A stretch of DNA of 64,000 bases from Erythrobacter sp. (GTDB lineage Bacteria; Pseudomonadota; Alphaproteobacteria; Sphingomonadales; Sphingomonadaceae): NCBI RefSeq assembly GCF_030066995.1, contig NZ_JASJAP010000002.1, positions 1 through 64,000 of the forward strand, given 5' to 3'. Below, piece after piece: positions 24,284 through 31,749 of the stretch. Under the pieces are notes generated by a model. That model made no database searches. It was not told where the DNA came from and saw only the letters and a list, made by a program, of their open reading frames with translations. The position numbers and the translations under genes were made by a program. Each line of letters begins with the position of its first letter. Within the stretch, counting starts at the first letter, position 1.

Positions 24284-25345
24284 TCAGCCGCCCGCCTTTG
24301 CACTGCGCAGCTCCTCTATCGTCTCGAAAATGACCTCGAGCACCGGCTCGGGTCGGTCGATGTGGATGGAGTGGCTGGTGTTCGGAATCACGCGATACTC
24401 GCTGTTGGTCGAGAATTTGGTGATCTCGTAAGTGTAGCGAATATAGGTCTCGTTGCTGAAGTCGCCGGTCTCTTCGTTGAATTCGAAGTGTTCGCTCGCG
24501 ACGAGAACCTTGAGCGGGATATCGCCCATCGGGCCCCGCAGTTCCGACATCAACACGTTGTAATCGTCGATGCTCCTCAAGCCGAAAATCAACTGCTCGT
24601 ACTTTTCCGGGCTGCGGAGAGTGTCTTCGAAGGCTGCGCGATACTCGGGCACGAAATCGAGCGGGTTCACGATCTTGCGGCAGCGCTCATAGAGCGCCGG
24701 ATCGGAAGCAAACCGATCCTTCTTGGCCGCCGCCTTGCACCCTTTGAAAATCGAAATGGCGTTTTCACGCCATTCCGGCTTCCAGTTGGGATATTCGAGG
24801 TCGAAGGTTGACCCATCGACAGCGATGATCCCCGCCACCTTTTCCGGGTGCGTCCACGCGAACTGACGCGAGATCATCCCGCCCGCAGACCAGCCGACCA
24901 TCAAGTAGGGAGCGTCCTCCCCAGCGACTTCGAGCCACGTGTTGAGATCGCGCATGTCTTGGCCGGCAGGGCGATCGACCGGGCCAAGGTCGCTGAAATT
25001 CGATCCCGCGCGATCGTAGCTGCACACCCGTGTAACCTGGGCGATCCGGGACTGAATCCCCGCCCACGCGACCGCGCCCCAGCCACCGCCAGCCTCCAGA
25101 ACCACGGTCGGATAGCCTTCACCCATGCAATAGGTGTTCAGTTTCTGACCATCGCCGATGTCCACCCATTCACCAGGCGCCTTGTAAAGGGCGGGTATCG
25201 CATCAGCGATTGCCTCTTGCTCCGGGGTGACAGGCGCGTCCTCATGCGGCTCGGCCGCGATCGTCTTGTCGCCAGGCACTGTCGCGCAGGCCACAATCGC
25301 CAACACCGAAGCCGCCGCTATCGCCAAATTCCTGCCCAGCATCAT
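24284..25345 (-). CDS. Exported lipoprotein alpha/beta hydrolase
   Basis: 353 aa from ATG 25345 (tandem ATGATG after GGAGGCGGG; the open frame extends further upstream without support). The N-terminus NLAIAAASVLAIVACATVPG is a lipoprotein signal with the acceptor Cys at about residue 20. An alpha/beta hydrolase domain follows: oxyanion region LEAGGGWGAVAW, YDRAGS, nucleophile elbow GWSAGG, and the catalytic His in NTSHSIHID. It should be anchored in the periplasm or outer membrane and act as an esterase or amidase on an unknown substrate. It is divergent from the aldehyde dehydrogenase gene, sharing a 183-bp promoter region with an ACGTCTGA site. Confidence 0.82.
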   Translation of the reverse strand: MMLGRNLAIAAASVLAIVACATVPGDKTIAAEPHEDAPVTPEQEAIADAIPALYKAPGEWVDIGDGQKLNTYCMGEGYPTVVLEAGGGWGAVAWAGIQSRIAQVTRVCSYDRAGSNFSDLGPVDRPAGQDMRDLNTWLEVAGEDAPYLMVGWSAGGMISRQFAWTHPEKVAGIIAVDGSTFDLEYPNWKPEWRENAISIFKGCKAAAKKDRFASDPALYERCRKIVNPLDFVPEYRAAFEDTLRSPEKYEQLIFGLRSIDDYNVLMSELRGPMGDIPLKVLVASEHFEFNEETGDFSNETYIRYTYEITKFSTNSEYRVIPNTSHSIHIDRPEPVLEVIFETIEELRSAKAGG

Positions 25346-25416
25346 CCCCGCCTCCGTCACACCAATTGATTTTCCGATCAGAAACTGTAACCGAGTTCTG
25401 CCTCTTTTGGCGAGTG

Positions 25417-25450
25417 CAAAATTCAACAGACGTCTGACGAGTTGCAATTG
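25417..25450. promoter_or_regulatory. ACGTCTGA operator, site A, upstream of the semialdehyde dehydrogenase
   Basis: The core ACGTCTGA (25430-25437) lies inside CAGACGTCTG, a perfect 10-bp palindrome. CAAAATT begins 13 bp before the core and CGAGTTG follows it. The site near 44924 has the same CAAAATT-N6-ACGTCTGACGA-R-TTG arrangement with identical spacing, which argues for a shared regulator. Confidence 0.55.
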
Positions 25451-25528
25451 AGCGGCGTTATGGCAAGGAAGCTCCGACCGGGCTGTCTTCGCCGACGAAC
25501 CGGACCTCTAGAACGCAGGATCACCCCC

Positions 25529-26971
25529 ATGGACACCTTTGCCAATTTCATCGCCGGAGAATGGCGCACATCGGATCAGACCTCCCGCAACATCAACCCG
25601 TCCGACCTCGACGATGTTATCGGCGAGTATGCGGTTGCCTCCCCCGCCGATGCGAACGACGCCATCAGCGCTGCCAGCGCTGCGGCGGACGCATGGCGTC
25701 ACGCGACACCGCAACAGCGCTTTGACGCGCTCGACTTCATCGCGAGCGAGATCCTCGCGCGGAAGGAAGAATTGGGCGACCTGCTGGCTCGCGAGGAGGG
25801 CAAGACACGGCCCGAGGGGATCGGGGAGGCCGGGCGCGCCGGGCAGATATTCAAGTTCTTCGCGGGCGAAGCCTTGCGCGGCGGCGGCGATGTGCTGCCG
25901 TCCGTGCGACCCGGCGTAAAGGTCGAGATCACGCGCGAGCCTGTCGGCGTGGTCGGCGCAATCACGCCGTGGAACTTCCCGATCGCGATACCGGCGTGGA
26001 AAATCGCACCCGCGCTCGCCTATGGCAATTGCGTCGTTTTCAAGCCGGCCGGGCTCGTGCCAGGCTCAGCCTGGGCGCTCAGTGAGATCATCTCGCGCTC
26101 GGGCCTGCCCAATGGCGTGTTCAATCTGGTGATGGGATCGGGTGGCGTCGTGGGCGAAGCGCTTCTCAAATCCGACAAGGTCAACGCGGTGACCTTCACC
26201 GGCTCGGTCGAGACCGGCGCGCATGTGCTCGCAGCAACCTCTGCGCGCGGGGCGAAGGCGCAGCTCGAAATGGGCGGCAAGAACCCGCTGATCGTGCTCG
26301 ACGATGCCGATCTGGACATTGCCGTCGATTGCGCGGTGCAGGGCGCGTTCTACTCGACCGGTCAGCGTTGCACGGCGTCGAGCCGCATCATCGTCACCGA
26401 AGGCATCGCGGATCGCTTTGTCGAAGCGCTGGCCAAGGCGACGCAGGCGCTGACGGTTGGTGACGCTCGCGACGGCTCGACGCAGATCGGCCCGCTGGCG
26501 GACGCTTCGCAACTGGCGAAGACCGAGGAATATGTCGCTTTGGGACAGGAAGAGGGCGCCAAGCTGATTGCTGGCGGTGCGCCGGTCGCAATTGAGGGCC
26601 GGAAGGGCTTCTTCTACGCGCCGGCCCTGCTCGACCACGCAACATCCGCTATGCGCGTCGCGCGCGAAGAGATTTTCGGTCCGGTCGCGACGGTTCAGCG
26701 TGTCGCGGACTACGAAGCGGCCCTTGCCGCGGCGAACGACACCGAATTCGGCCTGTCGGCGGGCATTTGTACGCAATCGCTCGCCAAGGCCGAGCATTTC
26801 AAGGCGAACGCGCAAGCCGGAATGGTGATGGTCAACCTGCCGACCGCGGGCGTTGACTACCATGTGCCCTTTGGCGGACGAAAGGCTTCGAGCTTCGGCC
26901 CGCGTGAACAGGGCAGCTACGCGCGGGAATTCTACACCACAGTGAAGACGGCGTACCAGCGCTCGGCATGA
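25529..26971 (+). CDS. Aldehyde dehydrogenase, probable 2-oxoglutarate semialdehyde (2,5-dioxopentanoate) dehydrogenase
   Basis: 480 aa from ATG 25529; the longer open frame upstream runs through the operator region and is rejected. ALDH motifs: ITPWNFPIAIPAWKIAPALAYGN, VTFTGSVETG, catalytic Glu in LEMGGKNPL and catalytic Cys in STGQRCTASSR. The C-terminal signature VNLPTAGVDYHVPFGGRK with GPREQG is characteristic of the ketoglutarate semialdehyde dehydrogenase group found in Weimberg-type pentose pathways. It would be the last step for both the arabonate route (41300-44888) and the XylX-like route (12360). The zeta-GST gene follows 7 bp later. Lactaldehyde or benzaldehyde dehydrogenase is less likely. 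Confidence 0.85.
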   Translation: MDTFANFIAGEWRTSDQTSRNINPSDLDDVIGEYAVASPADANDAISAASAAADAWRHATPQQRFDALDFIASEILARKEELGDLLAREEGKTRPEGIGEAGRAGQIFKFFAGEALRGGGDVLPSVRPGVKVEITREPVGVVGAITPWNFPIAIPAWKIAPALAYGNCVVFKPAGLVPGSAWALSEIISRSGLPNGVFNLVMGSGGVVGEALLKSDKVNAVTFTGSVETGAHVLAATSARGAKAQLEMGGKNPLIVLDDADLDIAVDCAVQGAFYSTGQRCTASSRIIVTEGIADRFVEALAKATQALTVGDARDGSTQIGPLADASQLAKTEEYVALGQEEGAKLIAGGAPVAIEGRKGFFYAPALLDHATSAMRVAREEIFGPVATVQRVADYEAALAAANDTEFGLSAGICTQSLAKAEHFKANAQAGMVMVNLPTAGVDYHVPFGGRKASSFGPREQGSYAREFYTTVKTAYQRSA

Positions 26972-26978
26972 GACGCAT

Positions 26979-27599
26979 ATGAAGCTCTACGATTTCCCGC
27001 GCTCGTCTGCATCCTACCGCGTCAGGATCGCCTGCAATCTGAAGGGCCTCGAACCCGAACGTATCTTCATTAATTTTCGCGAGAATGCGCAGCGGTCCGG
27101 GGCCTATCTAGCGGTCAATCCCGCCGGGCTGCTTCCCGCTCTCGTGACGGAGACGGGGGAAAGTCTCGGCCAGTCGCTGGCCATATTGCGGTACCTCGAC
27201 CACCTCGCGCCCGAGCCCGCCCTGTTTCCCAGCGATCCCATGGCCGAGGCGCGAGTGCTCGAATCCTGCCTGACCATCGCCTGTGACATCCATCCGCTGA
27301 ACAATCTGCGTGTGCTCCAACATCTCAAGGGTGAGTACGGGCTCGATCAGGCAGCGGTCGACGACTGGTATCGGCACTGGGTCCGGACGGGTTTCATCAC
27401 GCTTGAAGCGCTCGCGGGGCGTTACGCAGAGGGATACTGTGCCGGCGACGAACTGAGCGCCGCCGACATCTGCCTGGTGCCGCAAATGTTCAACGCGCGG
27501 CGCTTTGACGTGCCGCTCGACGATTTCCCGACGCTGGTAGCGATCGATGCTCGGATGCAGGAGATAGAGGCTGTGCGGGCCGCCGCGCCCGAGGCCTGA
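26979..27599 (+). CDS. maiA: Zeta-class glutathione transferase, maleylpyruvate/maleylacetoacetate isomerase
   Basis: 206 aa. N-terminal thioredoxin-like domain with RSSASYRVRIACNLKGL (the SSxSxRVR glutathione/active-site motif of the zeta class), NPAGLLPAL and the SLAILRYL segment. The C-terminal helical domain has CDIHPLNNLRVL and SAADICLVPQMFNARRF. It isomerises the cis double bond of maleylpyruvate or maleylacetoacetate with glutathione. A gentisate dioxygenase/fumarylpyruvate hydrolase operon at 46-48 kb lacks its own isomerase, so this gene probably supplies it. It is co-transcribed with the aldehyde dehydrogenase. Confidence 0.9.
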   Translation: MKLYDFPRSSASYRVRIACNLKGLEPERIFINFRENAQRSGAYLAVNPAGLLPALVTETGESLGQSLAILRYLDHLAPEPALFPSDPMAEARVLESCLTIACDIHPLNNLRVLQHLKGEYGLDQAAVDDWYRHWVRTGFITLEALAGRYAEGYCAGDELSAADICLVPQMFNARRFDVPLDDFPTLVAIDARMQEIEAVRAAAPEA

Positions 27600-27610
27600 T
27601 CACCGCACCG

Positions 27611-29515
27611 CTAGCGCTCCGCAAAAAACTCGCTCAGAACCTCAGCCGCCAGCTTCGGCTCACCGTTCTCATCGAAAATGCCCTTGCGGTTGTAGTAATC
27701 CTGGATGCCCGAGAGCGGGCGGCGCGGCGAGCGCATGTCCTTGAGCATCCACGGTGAAATCCCCGCAACGCCCGGAGAATTGGCGACCAGCTGCAATTGC
27801 GCAGTATAGACCGCCGCCTGATAATCTTCGGTCCACAGATCGAACGTCTCGCCGCGTCGCCCGCGCAAAGCTCCCGCGCCGAACTCACTGAGGACGAGCG
27901 GCTGCCCCGAGGACGCTTTGAGCGACATGTTGGGGATGATCCCCATGATCACCTTGCGCAAAGTCGGCTCGTCGACGCCGAGCAGCGGCGCAAGCAGGGC
28001 GGCGTCGTACCAGCCCAGATACTGATTGTAGGAGAGGATATCGAACGCATCCTCGACCGGATCGGAAATTTCGGCCGCGAAGATCTCGGGCGGCAACTGA
28101 TCCCCCTTGTTCTGCAGAACGGCACCGACGATCCGGGCATAGGTCTCCAGCGATTCCCTTGTGGAGATGGCCGCCGCCGATACCAGCCGCGTCGGGTCTT
28201 CGCTGCGCACATGCGCCGCCAGATTGCGCAGGAAGGCGTTGCGCGCGTCTCCGATCGGCGTTTCGTTCGCGACCGACCAGACAATGACGGAGGCGCGATT
28301 GCCGTCCCGCGCGATCAGCTCGCTCAGCTGCTGCTTGGCATTGGAAAGAGCCTTTTCGCTGGCGAAATCGACCGCCCAGTAGACCGGAATTTCCTCCCAC
28401 AGCAGGATGCCGAGTTCATCGGCCACCCGCGCCATGTGGCGATTGTGCGGATAATGCGCGAGCCGCATGTAATTGCCGTTGATCTGCTTGATCCGTTCGA
28501 GCGTCGCGCGCGCGTCAGCCTCGCTGCTCGCCCTGCCTTCGCTGCTTATCAGCATCTCATGCGCGCTGATCCCTTTAAGGAAAATGGGTTCGCCGTTGAG
28601 CAGGATCCGGTTGCCCTCGACGGCGACGGTGCGGAAGCCGATGCTCTCGCTCACCGACTCGTACTCCGACGTGATCGACACGCGGTGCAAGGTCGGCTGT
28701 TCGGGAGACCAGAGCTTGCGCGGTGCACGCAGCCTTAACTCGGCATAGCCGTCAGCATCGGTTGTGACGCTCTTCTTGCGCCCCCCTTCGATCGCGACAC
28801 TGACTTGCGCGTCAGCGGCGCCGGGGCCATCCACCTGGACCCATCCCGTCGCGTAGCGCGGATCGGCGGGATCGAGCTGGAGGCGGAAATTCTCCACATA
28901 GGTCGCCGGCGTTTCGACCAGACGCACTTCGCGCGTAATGCCGCCGTAATTCCACCAGTCGTAGCGAAGGCCGGGCAACGAAGTGGTTGTGGACCGGCTA
29001 TCCACCTTCACGACCAGGGAATTGCGCCCCTCGGCGAGTTGCTCGGTCACCTCGACGGAAAAAGGCGTAAAGCCCCCTTCGTGGCTGCCCGCTTCCTTTC
29101 CATTGAGGTAGACCGTCGCGCGCAGGTTGACGCCGCCGAAGTGCACGAAATAGCGGCTTTCAGGGTCGATTGTGTCCTGCTCGAACACCCGTCTGTGCCA
29201 GATTATTCCCTCGTAGAAGAGCAGTTCCGGCACTTGCGTGTTCCATGGGCCCGGAACCTGCAATTTCGGCGCGGCAGTGAAATCGTACTCCAGCAACCGG
29301 TCCGTGTGATCGACCTGCTCGTCGAGCCAATAGCCGCGCGGGGTGGGGACGCCGTTGATGTTGCTGCCGCCAACATCCTGCGGGTCGACGATGTAATCCC
29401 ACGGCCCATCGAGCGATGTGGTTTTGCGACCCTCCAAAAGGACAGGGCCTGCGAGCGCAGGCGTCGCGATCAGCGCCATCATTGTCGCACAGGCAGCAAG
29501 CAGAAACCTTAGCAT
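27611..29515 (-). CDS. Exported glycoside hydrolase family 2 enzyme (beta-glucuronidase/beta-galactosidase type)
   Basis: 634 aa from ATG 29515 (GGGAGAG upstream; an in-frame TTG 15 bp earlier is rejected). Signal peptide (MLRFLLAACATMMALIATPALA), jelly-roll sugar-binding domain (YFVHFGGVNLRATVYLNG), immunoglobulin-like domain, then a TIM barrel with the acid/base Glu in VIVWSVANETP and the nucleophile Glu in PLVLSEFGAGA. Its size and the R-L-A-H-Y-P-H-N-R-H motif point to the beta-glucuronidase branch. Periplasmic, acting on plant or algal glycans. Convergent with maiA and possibly co-transcribed with the downstream-oriented dehalogenase-like gene upstream of it (23-bp gap). Confidence 0.87.
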   Translation of the reverse strand: MLRFLLAACATMMALIATPALAGPVLLEGRKTTSLDGPWDYIVDPQDVGGSNINGVPTPRGYWLDEQVDHTDRLLEYDFTAAPKLQVPGPWNTQVPELLFYEGIIWHRRVFEQDTIDPESRYFVHFGGVNLRATVYLNGKEAGSHEGGFTPFSVEVTEQLAEGRNSLVVKVDSRSTTTSLPGLRYDWWNYGGITREVRLVETPATYVENFRLQLDPADPRYATGWVQVDGPGAADAQVSVAIEGGRKKSVTTDADGYAELRLRAPRKLWSPEQPTLHRVSITSEYESVSESIGFRTVAVEGNRILLNGEPIFLKGISAHEMLISSEGRASSEADARATLERIKQINGNYMRLAHYPHNRHMARVADELGILLWEEIPVYWAVDFASEKALSNAKQQLSELIARDGNRASVIVWSVANETPIGDARNAFLRNLAAHVRSEDPTRLVSAAAISTRESLETYARIVGAVLQNKGDQLPPEIFAAEISDPVEDAFDILSYNQYLGWYDAALLAPLLGVDEPTLRKVIMGIIPNMSLKASSGQPLVLSEFGAGALRGRRGETFDLWTEDYQAAVYTAQLQLVANSPGVAGISPWMLKDMRSPRRPLSGIQDYYNRKGIFDENGEPKLAAEVLSEFFAER

Positions 29516-29538
29516 CACGTACTCTCCCAATCGGTCAC

Positions 29539-30453
29539 TCAGTCGGCGAAGAAGGCAACAAGACGCCGCGCCAGATCCTCGCCCACATCCTCTTGCAGGA
29601 AGTGCCCCCCGCCCTTCAGTATCTCATGCGGCAGGCCAGCGGCACCGGGAATCCGCTCGATCATCATTCGCTCCTTGCCATAGGTCACCGGATCGCCATC
29701 GCTGAACAGGGTGAGGAACGGTTTCTCAAAGGTTTCGAGCGAGCGCCACGCGGCCCGGTTGTCGATCGCGCCGGGAATGGTCGGATTGTGCGGGACAAGC
29801 TTGGGAAAAAGGTTCGAGGCGACCTTGTATTCCTCGCTCGGGAACGGCGCGTCATAGGCGGCAATTTCGGCGTCCGTCAGAGTGCGTGCGCTGCCCATAT
29901 TGGCGACCTGACCCACCGGGATATCCGTCATGCTCTGCGAAAAATTGAGCCAGGCGAAAAAGCCCTCGGGCATGCCGGTGCCATCGGGAAGCGCGGTGTT
30001 GCCCGCGCACACCTTGACGAAGCGATCGGGCTCCGCTGCGACGATGCGCAGACCGAGCAAGCCGCCCCAGTCCTGACAGAACAGGCGGCACTCGGTAACG
30101 CCCGCCGCCTCGAACCAGCTGTTGAGCCAGGTCACATTGCGTGAATAGGAATAGATCGCCGGATCGGTCGGCTTGTCCGACTTGCCAAAGCCGATGAGGT
30201 CGGGCGCGAGCACGCGGTAGCCACCTGCAACCAGGATCGGGATCATTTTGCGGTAAAGGAACGACCAGGTCGGCTCGCCATGCAGCAATACAACGGTAAG
30301 CCCCTCGCCCTCATCGACGTAATGCTGCCGAAGCGCGCCCAGATCGGGATCGGTGATCTCAAGATAGTTCGGCGCGAACGGGTAATCGGGCAGGCCCTCG
30401 AACCGTTCGTCCGGCGTGCGAAGGACGTCATCGCTGGGCATATCTTTCCTCAT
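29539..30453 (-). CDS. Haloalkane dehalogenase-like alpha/beta hydrolase (HLD-I type)
   Basis: 304 aa. Motifs match DhlA/DhmA-type dehalogenases: oxyanion segment HGEPTWSFLYRKM with the halide-supporting Glu-Trp, the nucleophile Asp followed by Trp in CQDWGG, and the catalytic His in GGGHFLQEDVG. An Asp in LFSDGDPVT is the probable acid. The family cleaves carbon-halogen bonds hydrolytically, but relatives also include epoxide hydrolases. No other halogen-related gene is nearby. It lies between a GH2 gene and D-amino-acid genes. Start may be ATG 30453 or ATG 30441. Confidence 0.83.
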   Translation of the reverse strand: MRKDMPSDDVLRTPDERFEGLPDYPFAPNYLEITDPDLGALRQHYVDEGEGLTVVLLHGEPTWSFLYRKMIPILVAGGYRVLAPDLIGFGKSDKPTDPAIYSYSRNVTWLNSWFEAAGVTECRLFCQDWGGLLGLRIVAAEPDRFVKVCAGNTALPDGTGMPEGFFAWLNFSQSMTDIPVGQVANMGSARTLTDAEIAAYDAPFPSEEYKVASNLFPKLVPHNPTIPGAIDNRAAWRSLETFEKPFLTLFSDGDPVTYGKERMMIERIPGAAGLPHEILKGGGHFLQEDVGEDLARRLVAFFAD

Positions 30454-30504
30454 TTCTTGTCGCGGCGCTGCGGTCGCAGGCCGTGTTGGATTGGTGGACT
30501 TTCG

Positions 30505-31749
30505 TCACGCCCGGATCGCCTCGGCAAGCTCGCCGACCGCAAGGTCGATCTCGGCGCGCGTGTTGTAGGCGTGGGGCGAGAAGCGCAGGCTACCGGCTCC
30601 CGGAGTGAGCGCTATTCGTTTCGCATCCCACATCCTTTGCGCGGCCATGACGGGGCGCGGCGTGTCGAAATAGGCGCGCACGATGGGGCCGAAGAGGCCT
30701 GGAGAGCCGGGCTCGCCGACGCGGACCTCAGGCAATTCGCCGAGCCGCATTCTCAGATAATCGGTCAGCGCACGGACTTCTTGCTCGATCACCTGCAAAC
30801 CGATTTCCTCGATCCGTGCGATGGTGGCGGCGATCCCGGCGAGCCGAGCGTCGTCTCTTTGACCTAGAGCCTCGAAGCGCCGCGCGCCCTGCGGTGTGGC
30901 GCCGTGCGAAAGCCAGTAGTTCACGCTCTGGATCGGCGACGCGACGCGTTCGAGCGCATTCGGCTGGACATAGAGAAAACCAGCCTCGATCGGCCCGAGC
31001 ATCCATTTGTGCGCGCTCGCTGAATAGGATGTGCAGCCGAGCGCCTGGAGGTCGAGCGGGCGCCATCCGAAACCTTGCGCCCCATCGATATGAAGCCAGA
31101 TATCGTGCGCTTCGGCGAATTCGGCGAGCTTGCGCACCGGCGCTTCCAGCCCGGACCGGTTGCTGATTTCGCTGACGGCGATGACCCTGGTTCGCGGCGT
31201 GATCGCTGCCGCGATGGGTGCGATGATATCGGCTTCGCTCTGCGCGTCGATCGGTGTCGGCAAGTCCCGGACCACGATGCCTTCGCGCGTGGCGCGGGCT
31301 TGCCAGGACAGCCGGTTGGACTGATGGTTCTGATCGAAGACGATGACTTCATCGCCCGCCGACAGCGCCAGGCCATGCGCGATCAGATTGTTGGCTTCGC
31401 TGCAATTGCGCAGCAGCGCGATGCCGTCGGCAGGAGCGCCGACAAAGGCGGCGAGCTGTGCCCGGACGGCCTCGGACATCTCCTGGAACCGATCCCGATT
31501 CTGAAAGCTGGGATCTTCCCGAACCGACCTTGCAAGCTTTTCCATGGCCTCCTGCGCAACCCGGAAAGCAGGCGTGAGGTTCGCCGCGTTGAGCAGCACC
31601 AGACCAGGTTCCAGGGTGGTGTCGGACAAGAGCGCCGTTGACCCGCGATCGGCGTAGGCAGGGCGGTACGCGACGCTGGCTGCGCTCCCGGCCAGACCGA
31701 CAGCCATGAGGGCGCGGCGGGATAAGGGCAAGGGCAGGCGAGCGCTCAC
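30505..31749 (-). CDS. Tat-exported class V aminotransferase-fold PLP enzyme (isopenicillin-N epimerase-like)
   Basis: 414 aa from GTG 31749, which overlaps the upstream stop as GTGA; the much longer open frame upstream is the shadow of the serine hydrolase. The N-terminus LPLSRRALMAVGLAGSAASVAYRPAYA is a Tat-type signal. The mature part is a fold type I PLP enzyme of the CefD/cysteine desulfurase group: EANNLIAHGL, HIDGAQGFGW (Asp to pyridine N) and the PLP lysine in SASAHKWMLGP. The family includes epimerases, desulfurases and lyases. PLP enzymes folded in the cytoplasm and exported by Tat are uncommon; the coupled serine hydrolase is also periplasmic, so both probably process an exported amino acid derivative or peptide. 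Confidence 0.82.
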   Translation of the reverse strand: MSARLPLPLSRRALMAVGLAGSAASVAYRPAYADRGSTALLSDTTLEPGLVLLNAANLTPAFRVAQEAMEKLARSVREDPSFQNRDRFQEMSEAVRAQLAAFVGAPADGIALLRNCSEANNLIAHGLALSAGDEVIVFDQNHQSNRLSWQARATREGIVVRDLPTPIDAQSEADIIAPIAAAITPRTRVIAVSEISNRSGLEAPVRKLAEFAEAHDIWLHIDGAQGFGWRPLDLQALGCTSYSASAHKWMLGPIEAGFLYVQPNALERVASPIQSVNYWLSHGATPQGARRFEALGQRDDARLAGIAATIARIEEIGLQVIEQEVRALTDYLRMRLGELPEVRVGEPGSPGLFGPIVRAYFDTPRPVMAAQRMWDAKRIALTPGAGSLRFSPHAYNTRAEIDLAVGELAEAIRA

